Source: Prevotella sp. (GTDB lineage: Bacteria; Bacteroidota; Bacteroidia; Bacteroidales; Bacteroidaceae). Taken from it: a DNA stretch of 7,875 nt. This document shows positions 1-5,603 of this stretch, in pieces; within the stretch, counting starts at the first letter, position 1; every line of letters begins with the position of its first letter. The notes below the pieces were generated by a model. That model ran no database searches and was not told where the DNA came from. It saw nothing but the letters and a program-made list of their open reading frames with translations. The DNA lies in the NCBI GenBank assembly GCA_021204735.1, contig JAJPYV010000094.1, positions 1 to 7,875 of the forward strand. Direction: 5' to 3'. The translations under genes and the position numbers were made by a program.

Positions 1-59
1 CTCTATATGTATATCAAAAGATTTTTATTTGTTGGGTATTTTTTTTCGTTTATTTGATG

Positions 60-67
60 TATCTTTG
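60..67 (+). promoter_or_regulatory. Candidate Bacteroidota -7 promoter box for the acyl-CoA ligase gene
   Basis: The sequence TATCTTTG matches the Bacteroidota -7 consensus TAnnTTTG. It would start transcription around position 72-75, leaving a short leader before the ATG at 89. The T-rich tract at 39-46 lies where a -33 TTTG would be expected, but no exact TTTG is present at the usual 19-20 bp spacing, so the match is partial. A promoter here argues against the upstream TTG at 29 as the translation start. Confidence 0.42.
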
Positions 68-88
68 CCGTGTAAAAACGAAAATCTA

Positions 89-1897
89 ATGCAAACGAAA
101 TGCCACCTTTCTGTCCTCGTTCACGAGCAGGCAAGGAAGTACGGTGATAGGCGTGCGCTTATTTACCGCGACTTCGGTGGGAAAGAGTGGCTTTCTGTTT
201 CTTGGATGGAATTTTCCGACAAGGTTCGCAAGGTATCTAAAGCTCTCTTGAGTATAGGTGTGAAGGTGCAAGAAAATGTGGGTATTTTCTCGCAGAATGC
301 TGTGCAATACTTATACACCGACTTTGGAATCTTCGGTGTTCGTGCAGTCTGTGTGCCGTTATATGCTACAAGTAGCGAACAGCAAATTCATCATATTATT
401 GATGATGCGCAGGTTTGTGTGCTTTTCGTAGGTGAACAGGAGCAATATGATAAGGCGCGGCGTATCTTCTTGCACTGTCCCTCGTTGGAGAAGATTGTGA
501 TTTACGATAATCGCGTGAATATCGCACCTGATGATACATATAGTATCTATTTTGATGATTTCCTGAAAATTGGGGAAGATGATTCTCGCTATAGTGAACT
601 GGAGGAACTCTACAGACAGGCTAATGAGGAGGATCTTTGCAATATTCTTTATACCAGTGGTACTACAGGAAACAGTAAGGGCGTAATTCTGACTTATGGG
701 CAGTTTGATGCTGCTTTGGAGGCTAACGATGAGGTGCTCCATGTTGACGAGAAGGATAGAATTGTGGATTTCTTGCCATTCACTCATATCCTTGAGCGTG
801 GCTGGATAACGCTCTGTATCAGCGAGGGGGCTGAGATTGTGATAAATACTGACCCGAAAGAAATTCAGCAGACTATGCGTGACACTCACCCTACATGCAT
901 GAGTGCTGTGCCTCGCTTTTGGGAGAAGTTGTATGCGAGCGTGATGGATAAATTGGATCATGTCACTGAGTCTCGCCAGAAATTGTTCAGAGAGGCTTTA
1001 GAGATTGGGAAAAAACATAACATCGACTATCTCAGCAAAGGGAAACATCCTCCTCTATCTCTCCATCTGAAGTATAACTTGTTTGATAAGACGCTATTTG
1101 ACATGGTGAGAAAGGAAGTGGGGATCGAACATCCTAACATCTTCCCGACAGCGGGAGCGACAATCTCGCAGGATATTCAGATTTTCGTGCACTCAATCGG
1201 GATTTGTATGATTGCGGGCTATGGACTGACGGAGAGCCTTGCGACGGTGTCTCTCACTCATAAAAACAAACCGTTCACAGTGGGCTCGGTGGGTTTCCCA
1301 ATTCGTGGACTTGAAGTGAAAATCGGTGAAAATGATGAGATATTGCTGAAAGGTCCTACTATTACAAAGGGCTATTATAAGCGTGATGACCTCAATAAAC
1401 AGTGTTTTGATGTGGATGGCTATTTCCATACGGGTGATGCAGGGTATTTCTCCAACGGGGAGTTGTTCCTGAAAGAGAGGATAAAAGACTTGTTTAAAAC
1501 ATCTAACGGAAAATATATTGCTCCACAGATGATTGAGTCGAGACTGATAGTGGATAAATTCATCGACCAGATAGCAGTGATTGCCGACGATAGGAAATTT
1601 GTTTCTGCTTTGATAGTCCCTGAATACCAATTGCTGGAGGAGTATGCGCGTAACAATGGCATATTGTTTACTAACCGCAAAAATCTGTGCGAGAGTCCCA
1701 GGATATATGCTATGATGTCTGAACGTATCGAGACTTTACAACAGCAACTGGCAAGTTATGAGAAGATAAAAAGGTTCACCTTGCTGCCCGAAAGTTTCAC
1801 TATGGATAAGGGGGAACTTACCAATACACTGAAAGTAAGGCGTAAGGTCCTGGCAGACAACTATGCGGACGTGATTGATAAAATGTATAATTATTAA
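89..1897 (+). CDS. AMP-forming long-chain acyl-CoA synthetase (fatty acid--CoA ligase)
   Basis: This 602-residue adenylate-forming enzyme is expected to activate fatty acids with ATP to acyl-AMP and then transfer the acyl group to CoA, in the cytosol or at the inner membrane face. The core motifs are in order. The phosphate-binding loop YTSGTTGNSKG is at 188-198. The A5 motif GYGLTE is at 377-382. The TGD motif at 448-450 carries the ribose-binding Asp. The hinge ERIKD is at 463-467. The C-terminal catalytic Lys is K582 in TNTLKVRR. The length fits the long-chain (FAA1/FadD15-like) group, which is longer than acetyl-CoA-type or short FadD enzymes at this end. An in-frame TTG at 29 would add 20 residues. 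I prefer ATG 89 because homology begins there (HLSVLVHEQARKYGDR) and a promoter box lies between the two. All key residues are present. Exact chain-length preference cannot be read from the sequence. It sits 53 bp upstream of prfB, with no functional link apparent. Confidence 0.92.
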   Translation: MQTKCHLSVLVHEQARKYGDRRALIYRDFGGKEWLSVSWMEFSDKVRKVSKALLSIGVKVQENVGIFSQNAVQYLYTDFGIFGVRAVCVPLYATSSEQQIHHIIDDAQVCVLFVGEQEQYDKARRIFLHCPSLEKIVIYDNRVNIAPDDTYSIYFDDFLKIGEDDSRYSELEELYRQANEEDLCNILYTSGTTGNSKGVILTYGQFDAALEANDEVLHVDEKDRIVDFLPFTHILERGWITLCISEGAEIVINTDPKEIQQTMRDTHPTCMSAVPRFWEKLYASVMDKLDHVTESRQKLFREALEIGKKHNIDYLSKGKHPPLSLHLKYNLFDKTLFDMVRKEVGIEHPNIFPTAGATISQDIQIFVHSIGICMIAGYGLTESLATVSLTHKNKPFTVGSVGFPIRGLEVKIGENDEILLKGPTITKGYYKRDDLNKQCFDVDGYFHTGDAGYFSNGELFLKERIKDLFKTSNGKYIAPQMIESRLIVDKFIDQIAVIADDRKFVSALIVPEYQLLEEYARNNGILFTNRKNLCESPRIYAMMSERIETLQQQLASYEKIKRFTLLPESFTMDKGELTNTLKVRRKVLADNYADVIDKMYNY

Positions 1898-1923
1898 GCG
1901 TGATACTTAGGTTACTATTGGGG

Positions 1924-1941
1924 CGTTTCATGCATTAAACG
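1924..1941. repeat. Near-perfect palindrome upstream of prfB
   Basis: CGTTTCATGCATTAAACG reads the same on both strands except for one mismatched pair (C/T at positions 6 and 13 of the element). It ends 9 bp before the prfB ATG, followed by a run of seven A. On the + strand no T-tract follows, so it is a poor intrinsic terminator for the upstream gene. It could be an operator or simply chance in a short A/T-rich spacer. Confidence 0.3.
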
Positions 1942-1950
1942 AAAAAAATT

Positions 1951-3078
1951 ATGATAACGAATGAACAATTAAAGGATGTGGTGGGGCGTGCAGATGCCTT
2001 GCATCGCTATCTCGATATAGACAGGAAGAAAGTGGAGTTTGAGGAGGAACAACTTCGCACTCAGGCACCTGACTTTTGGGATGATCCGAAACGTGCACAA
2101 GAGCAGATGAAGAAGGTGAAGGATATCCAAAAGTGGCTTGATGGCTACAATGTGGTGCGCTCTTGTGTTGAAGAACTGCAACTTGCTTTTGACTTCTATC
2201 ACGATGATATGGTTACAGAGGAAGAGGTTGATGATGACTATGCCAAGGCGTTGAAGGCGATAGAAGACCTTGAACTGAAAAATATGCTCCGCCAGAAGGA
2301 AGACCCAATGGACTGTGTCTTGAAGATAAACAGCGGGGCTGGCGGTACGGAGAGCCAGGACTGGGCGTCGATGCTTATGCGTATGTATATGCGCTGGGCT
2401 GAAGCTAATGGTCATAAGGTAACGATAAGCGACCTTCAGAACGGCGAGGAAGCGGGAATCAAAAGTGTTACAATGGAGATTGAGGGTGGTGAGTATGCTT
2501 ACGGCTATCTCAAAAGCGAGAATGGTGTGCACCGTCTTGTGCGTGTGTCTCCTTTTAATGCTCAGGGCAAACGGATGACAAGCTTTGCGAGCGTTTTCGT
2601 ATCTCCGTTGGTGGATGATACTATTGAGGTGTATGTCGACCCGGCGAGAGTAAGTTGGGACTTGTTCCGGTCTGGTGGTGCTGGTGGCCAGAATGTCAAT
2701 AAGGTGGAAACGGGCGTGCGCCTTCGCTACCAGTATGTTGACCCTGACACCGGTGAGGAAGAGGAGATTTTGATAGAGAATACGGAAAGTCGTAAACAGT
2801 TGGAAAACCGTAACAACGCTATGCGACTGCTCAAGTCGCAGCTTTACGACCGTGCCATGAAGAAACGTCTCGAGGCTCAGGCAAAGATAGAGGCCGGCAA
2901 GAAGAAAATAGAGTGGGGCAGCCAGATAAGGAGTTATGTCTTTGATGACCGTAGGGTGAAAGACCACCGTACTAACTATCAGACATCTGACGTTGATGCT
3001 GTGATGGATGGTAAGATCGATGGCTTCATCAAGGCTTACCTTATGGAGTTTCCAGTGAACGATGAAAATAAAAACTAA
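1951..3078 (+). CDS. prfB: Peptide chain release factor 2 (RF2), single uninterrupted frame
   Basis: RF2 enters the ribosomal A site at UGA and UAA stop codons and triggers hydrolysis of peptidyl-tRNA. The 375-residue protein has the full class-I release-factor layout. An N-terminal helical domain covers about 1-110. The RF2-specific stop-codon reading tripeptide SPF is at 200-202; RF1 would have PxT. The catalytic loop SGGAGGQNVN is at 241-250, with the GGQ at 245-247. A conserved C-terminal region (WGSQIRSYV, 322-330) follows. In Escherichia coli, codons near position 25 contain an in-frame UGA with a +1 frameshift for autoregulation. Here the equivalent stretch RYLDIDRKK is encoded without a stop (CTC GAT at 2011-2016), so no frameshift is needed. 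Ser241 occupies the position that corresponds to the Thr/Ala246 polymorphism of E. coli RF2, by my alignment. The ATG at 1951 fits the family start. The gene is followed after 28 bp by the microprotein gene and probably shares its transcript. Confidence 0.97.
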   Translation: MITNEQLKDVVGRADALHRYLDIDRKKVEFEEEQLRTQAPDFWDDPKRAQEQMKKVKDIQKWLDGYNVVRSCVEELQLAFDFYHDDMVTEEEVDDDYAKALKAIEDLELKNMLRQKEDPMDCVLKINSGAGGTESQDWASMLMRMYMRWAEANGHKVTISDLQNGEEAGIKSVTMEIEGGEYAYGYLKSENGVHRLVRVSPFNAQGKRMTSFASVFVSPLVDDTIEVYVDPARVSWDLFRSGGAGGQNVNKVETGVRLRYQYVDPDTGEEEEILIENTESRKQLENRNNAMRLLKSQLYDRAMKKRLEAQAKIEAGKKKIEWGSQIRSYVFDDRRVKDHRTNYQTSDVDAVMDGKIDGFIKAYLMEFPVNDENKN

Positions 3079-3106
3079 TATAAACTTTAAATAAAAACAA
3101 TAAGAT

Positions 3107-3247
3107 ATGAGTGAAAGAAGTAAGATGCGCAAAGCAAAGCGCGAGGAAAAACAGAAAAAACAGGCAAAGCGGGTGGTTACATGGATAATCGTGGTATTGG
3201 TAATCCTCGCATTGATACTTATCGGAGCGTTTGTGACGAACCCATAG
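3107..3247 (+). CDS. 46-residue single-pass membrane microprotein, function unknown
   Basis: This ATG-started ORF encodes 46 residues. The first 22 are strongly basic, rich in Lys/Arg with Glu and Gln (SKMRKAKREEKQKKQAKR at 5-22). A hydrophobic segment of about 20 residues (roughly 23-43, rich in Ile, Val and Leu) follows, then a four-residue tail TNP before the TAG stop. By the positive-inside rule the basic part would stay in the cytoplasm, with a tiny periplasmic C-terminus. The gene lies 28 bp after prfB and its stop is only 3 bp before the CYTH start, so co-transcription and translational coupling are likely. It is in the same reading frame as the CYTH gene. It is the only gene in the window ending in TAG. 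I recognise no family and assign no function. Codon use resembles that of its neighbours and the amphipathic-plus-membrane design is clean, which supports it being real. Confidence 0.72.
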   Translation: MSERSKMRKAKREEKQKKQAKRVVTWIIVVLVILALILIGAFVTNP

Positions 3248-3250
3248 GTC

Positions 3251-3757
3251 ATGAGTGGTCTCGAAATAGAGCGTAAGTTCCTCGTTCACAAAAAAAATGA
3301 ACCGTATAAGGCTGCGGCGTTTGCGAGTTCTCGTATCTGTCAGGGTTATATCTGTGACGGTAAGTTTCCTACTGTCAGGGTGCGTATCCGTGATGATAAG
3401 GGCTATATCACTATCAAGGGTAAGAGCAACAACAGTGGACTAAGCCGCTATGAGTTTGAGAAAGAGATTTCGCTTGAGGAGGCTCAACAACTGATGAAAC
3501 TTTGTATGCCCGAACTGATAGATAAAACTCGCTACTTGATCAGAAGCGGCACGCATGTCTTTGAGGTGGATGAGTTTTATGGTAATAATGCTGGGCTGGT
3601 GATGGCGGAAGTGGAATTGGACTCTGAGGAGGAAACTTACGTCAAACCTGATTTCATAGGTGATGAGGTGACGGGCGACAAACGGTTCAACAACTCGTCT
3701 CTAAGAAAAAATCCGTTTATCGCCTGGCGCGATACATTACCACCAGAATACCGATAA
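3251..3757 (+). CDS. CYTH-domain triphosphate tunnel metalloenzyme (NeuTTM-like)
   Basis: CYTH proteins form an eight-stranded beta tunnel that binds a metal-triphosphate. Members hydrolyse inorganic tripolyphosphate or thiamine triphosphate, or act as class IV adenylate cyclases. The 168-residue protein opens with the family signature ExExK (E5, E7, K9 in LEIERKFLV). The alternating tunnel residues follow: R43/R45/R47 (TVRVRIR), K56/K58 (TIKGK), E68/E70, K92/R94 (DKTRY), E105/D107 (FEVDEF) and E120/E122 (AEVEL). The C-terminal GDEVTGDKRFNN (137-148) resembles the short bacterial tripolyphosphatase NeuTTM, and no CHAD domain is attached. Inorganic triphosphatase is therefore my preferred guess; cyclase or thiamine triphosphatase activity cannot be excluded. 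The ATG at 3251 places the signature near the N-terminus, as usual. The last 41 bp overlap the VanZ-like gene on the opposite strand. Confidence 0.9.
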   Translation: MSGLEIERKFLVHKKNEPYKAAAFASSRICQGYICDGKFPTVRVRIRDDKGYITIKGKSNNSGLSRYEFEKEISLEEAQQLMKLCMPELIDKTRYLIRSGTHVFEVDEFYGNNAGLVMAEVELDSEEETYVKPDFIGDEVTGDKRFNNSSLRKNPFIAWRDTLPPEYR

Positions 3758-4109
3758 TGGCAGCCAATGTCGCACCTGTGGCGTTGGCTGCGAAGTCGAG
3801 CCAGTCTCCACTCCTTCTTCCGCCTGTACAGTACTCCTGAAGTATTTCAATGGCACCGCTCATAAGTATGGGCGCAAGCCATGCCCACTCGAAGAGTTTC
3901 ATCTTATTGGGCTTTTCGTGACTTTTTATGTACTCGTACCAAATTATTATGCATGTACCGGCGTACATGGTGATGTGTGTCCATTTGTCAATGAAGGCGA
4001 TGTTGTCCAAAGGTGTATGCGGTGGCGTACAGAAACAAAGAATCCATATAATAACCACACAAAGACACGACAAAGGGTATTTTCTTGCCACATTGATATA
4101 TTTTTCCAT
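3717..4109 (-). CDS. VanZ-like small integral membrane protein
   Basis: The protein has 130 residues from the ATG at 4109 and about four membrane helices (near 13-29, 45-61, 73-90 and 108-126). It carries the VanZ-family pattern: a first-loop DKWTHITMY (41-49) with conserved Lys and His, Glu88 and Gln91 in AIEILQEY, then GRRSGDWLDFAANATG (97-112) with Asp102, Asp105, Asn109 and Gly112. VanZ itself gives low-level teicoplanin resistance, but most chromosomal relatives have no proven role. I would not call this an antibiotic resistance gene. The frame stays open to a TTG at 4202, but that extension would start upstream of the candidate promoter's start site and is basic and unlike the family, so 4109 is preferred. 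It is transcribed divergently from the symporter pair and converges on the CYTH gene, overlapping it by 41 bp. Confidence 0.85.
   Translation of the reverse strand: MEKYINVARKYPLSCLCVVIIWILCFCTPPHTPLDNIAFIDKWTHITMYAGTCIIIWYEYIKSHEKPNKMKLFEWAWLAPILMSGAIEILQEYCTGGRRSGDWLDFAANATGATLAAIIGILVVMYRARR
3760..3791 (+). terminator. Strong hairpin right after the CYTH stop codon; possible 3' end element
   Basis: GCAGCCAA at 3760-3767 pairs perfectly with TTGGCTGC at 3784-3791. Inside, CGC (3771-3773) can pair with GCG (3781-3783), closing a 7-base loop with a 3-base bulge. The hairpin begins 2 bases after the CYTH TAA. No T-tract follows on the + strand, so it is not a textbook intrinsic terminator; it could stabilise the mRNA end or assist termination. 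The same bases encode an Ala-rich stretch of the VanZ-like protein on the other strand, so the repeat could also be a by-product of coding. Confidence 0.35.
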
Positions 4110-4164
4110 TGTTTTCTTGCGTTTTTGTTGCCTAAAAGTGGTTTTTCTAATCTTTAACCACACT

Positions 4165-4199
4165 TTTGATGCAAAAGTAGGATATTTTTTATATTTTTG
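4165..4199 (+). promoter_or_regulatory. Candidate promoter for the tandem symporter genes
   Basis: TATTTTTG at 4192-4199 matches TAnnTTTG. The nearest upstream TTTG is at 4165-4168, 23 bp away, a little longer than the usual 19-20. Transcription would begin near 4206, leaving about 18 bases before the ATG at 4224. This leaves the in-frame TTG at 4212 almost without a leader and supports 4224 as the start. The element interleaves with the opposite-strand promoter. Confidence 0.55.
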
Positions 4200-4203
4200 C
4201 AAC
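4172..4203 (-). promoter_or_regulatory. Candidate promoter for the VanZ-like gene
   Basis: Read on the minus strand, TACTTTTG (4179 down to 4172) matches the -7 consensus TAnnTTTG. GTTG (4203 down to 4200) lies 20 bp upstream as a three-of-four match to the -33 TTTG. The predicted start near 4165 gives a leader of about 56 bases to the ATG at 4109. The spacing fits the Bacteroidota sigma-ABfr promoter well. Confidence 0.55.
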
Positions 4204-4223
4204 TGATATAATTGAAAATCTTT

Positions 4224-5597
4224 ATGGCGCAGTTAGAAAGAGCCAATTTCGGAAGTAAACTTGGAATAATTCTCGCTACAGCTGGTTCTGCCGTCGGCTT
4301 GGGAAACGTATGGAGATTTCCTTACATGGTGGGACAGAATGGGGGCGCTACGTTTATCATCATCTATATATTTTGTATCTTGTTGGTGGGTATCCCGTGT
4401 ATGGTGAGCGAGTTTATAATAGGTCGTCGTGCGGCAGCCAATATGGCAAGGGCATACTATAAGTTGTCGAACAGCAGGTGGTGGATGCTTGTCGGTTGTC
4501 TTGGCGTAATTACGGGCTTTCTTATCACAAGCTACTATGCGGTGGTGTCTGGCTGGTGCTTCCAGTATGTTTTCGCATCTCTTAAGAATAATCTGCATGG
4601 TTCGCCAGAGTTTTTCACAAGTTATTTTGAGACGTTCGAGAAAGACCCTCTTATACCTGTTTTGTGGACTGTTCTCTTCCTCGTTCTTACTCATTTCATC
4701 ATAATCCGTGGTGTGAGGGGTGGCATTGAGAAGGCTGCGAAGATGTTCATGCCTACGCTCTTCATCCTACTACTCGTAATCGTGGTATCTTCATGTTTGC
4801 TCCCTGATGCTGAAAAGGGTATAGTGTATCTTTTCAAACCTGATTTTTCCAATGTCAACAGTGATATGTTCCTCGGTGCTTTGGGACAGGCATTCTATTC
4901 TCTCAGTATCGCTATGGGTTGTATTTGCACTTACGCCTCGTATTTCAATAGGAAAATAAATTTGATGAGGTCGGCTATCCATATTAGTGTCATCGATACG
5001 GTGGTGGCAATCCTCGCTGGTCTCATGATATTTCCTGCCGCATTCTCAGTGGGTATAAGTCCTGACTCTGGTGCTTCTTTGGTGTTCATCACGCTGCCTA
5101 ATGTGTTCCACCATGCTTTCGCCAATATGCCTGTATTGGGTTATATCGTGGCTCTCGCATTCTTCGCCCTACTTTCATTGGCTGCTCTGACATCGCTGAT
5201 TTCTCTCCATGAGGTAAGTACTGCTTTCGTGCACGAGGAACTGCATTTGAGTAGGAAAACCGCTGCTCTTATGGTTACGATATCGTGTGCTATCATTGGT
5301 GCATTATGCTCATTGTCGTTGGGCAAATGGGATTTTCTGACGATTTTAGGCAGGTCGATGTTCGACTTCTTCGATTTCTTTACTGGACAGATAATGCTTC
5401 CAATTGTAGGGTTTTTCACTTGTCTGCTTGTGGGTTGGTATCTTCCACGCAAAATGGTGCGTGATGAGTTTACCAACAACGACACCCTGCGTGGCAAGTT
5501 CTTCAATATCTATATTTTCTGTATCAGATATATCTGTCCGATATGTATATTGTTGATATTCTTGTACCAACTTGGACTTCTTAATTTCATATTATAA
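4224..5597 (+). CDS. NSS-family (SLC6-like) sodium-dependent transporter, first tandem copy
   Basis: This 457-residue inner-membrane protein belongs to the neurotransmitter:sodium symporter family, which couples Na+ entry to uptake, in bacteria mostly of amino acids. It has about 11 hydrophobic helices, the usual number for short bacterial members such as MhsT and Tyt1; LeuT has 12. TM1 carries GSAVGLGNVWRFPY (21-34), matching LeuT Gly20, Ala22, Val23, Asn27 and Arg30. TM3 has Tyr104-Tyr105, the latter at LeuT Tyr108. TM6 has Tyr225-Ser226 and the unwound motif Ala230-Met231-Gly232. TM7 has Asp258, an acidic residue consistent with chloride-independent transport. TM8 has Ala320, Thr323 and Ser324 at the Na2 site. 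All sodium-site positions I can align in TM1 and TM8 look intact. The substrate is unknown. The next paralogue begins 6 bp after its stop. An in-frame TTG at 4212 would add four residues and is less likely. Confidence 0.93.
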   Translation: MAQLERANFGSKLGIILATAGSAVGLGNVWRFPYMVGQNGGATFIIIYIFCILLVGIPCMVSEFIIGRRAAANMARAYYKLSNSRWWMLVGCLGVITGFLITSYYAVVSGWCFQYVFASLKNNLHGSPEFFTSYFETFEKDPLIPVLWTVLFLVLTHFIIIRGVRGGIEKAAKMFMPTLFILLLVIVVSSCLLPDAEKGIVYLFKPDFSNVNSDMFLGALGQAFYSLSIAMGCICTYASYFNRKINLMRSAIHISVIDTVVAILAGLMIFPAAFSVGISPDSGASLVFITLPNVFHHAFANMPVLGYIVALAFFALLSLAALTSLISLHEVSTAFVHEELHLSRKTAALMVTISCAIIGALCSLSLGKWDFLTILGRSMFDFFDFFTGQIMLPIVGFFTCLLVGWYLPRKMVRDEFTNNDTLRGKFFNIYIFCIRYICPICILLIFLYQLGLLNFIL

Positions 5598-5603
5598 AAA
5601 ATA

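Noticed and set aside
29..88. A 20-residue N-terminal extension of the acyl-CoA ligase from a TTG
   Set aside because: It contains the candidate promoter box and a hydrophobic stretch not seen in the family; ATG 89 fits better.
359..961. A 200-codon open frame on the minus strand within the acyl-CoA ligase gene
   Set aside because: It is antisense to a well-supported gene with all its catalytic motifs, and its translation resembles no family.
1913..1920. TACTATTG as a prfB promoter box
   Set aside because: One mismatch in the conserved TTTG part and no -33 element at the right distance; too weak to annotate.
1969..3252. A 427-codon open frame on the minus strand covering prfB
   Set aside because: It lies wholly antisense to a clear prfB, has a His/Leu/Thr-rich composition typical of shadow frames, shows no recognisable domain and has no promoter box.
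3717..4109. VanZ-like gene as a glycopeptide-resistance determinant
   Set aside because: No vanA/B-type ligase, dehydrogenase or regulator is nearby, and VanZ-family proteins are widespread in Bacteroidota without a known resistance role.
4110..4202. A 31-residue extension of the VanZ-like protein from a TTG
   Set aside because: The extension overlaps both candidate promoters and is a basic, non-family sequence ahead of a good ATG at 4109.
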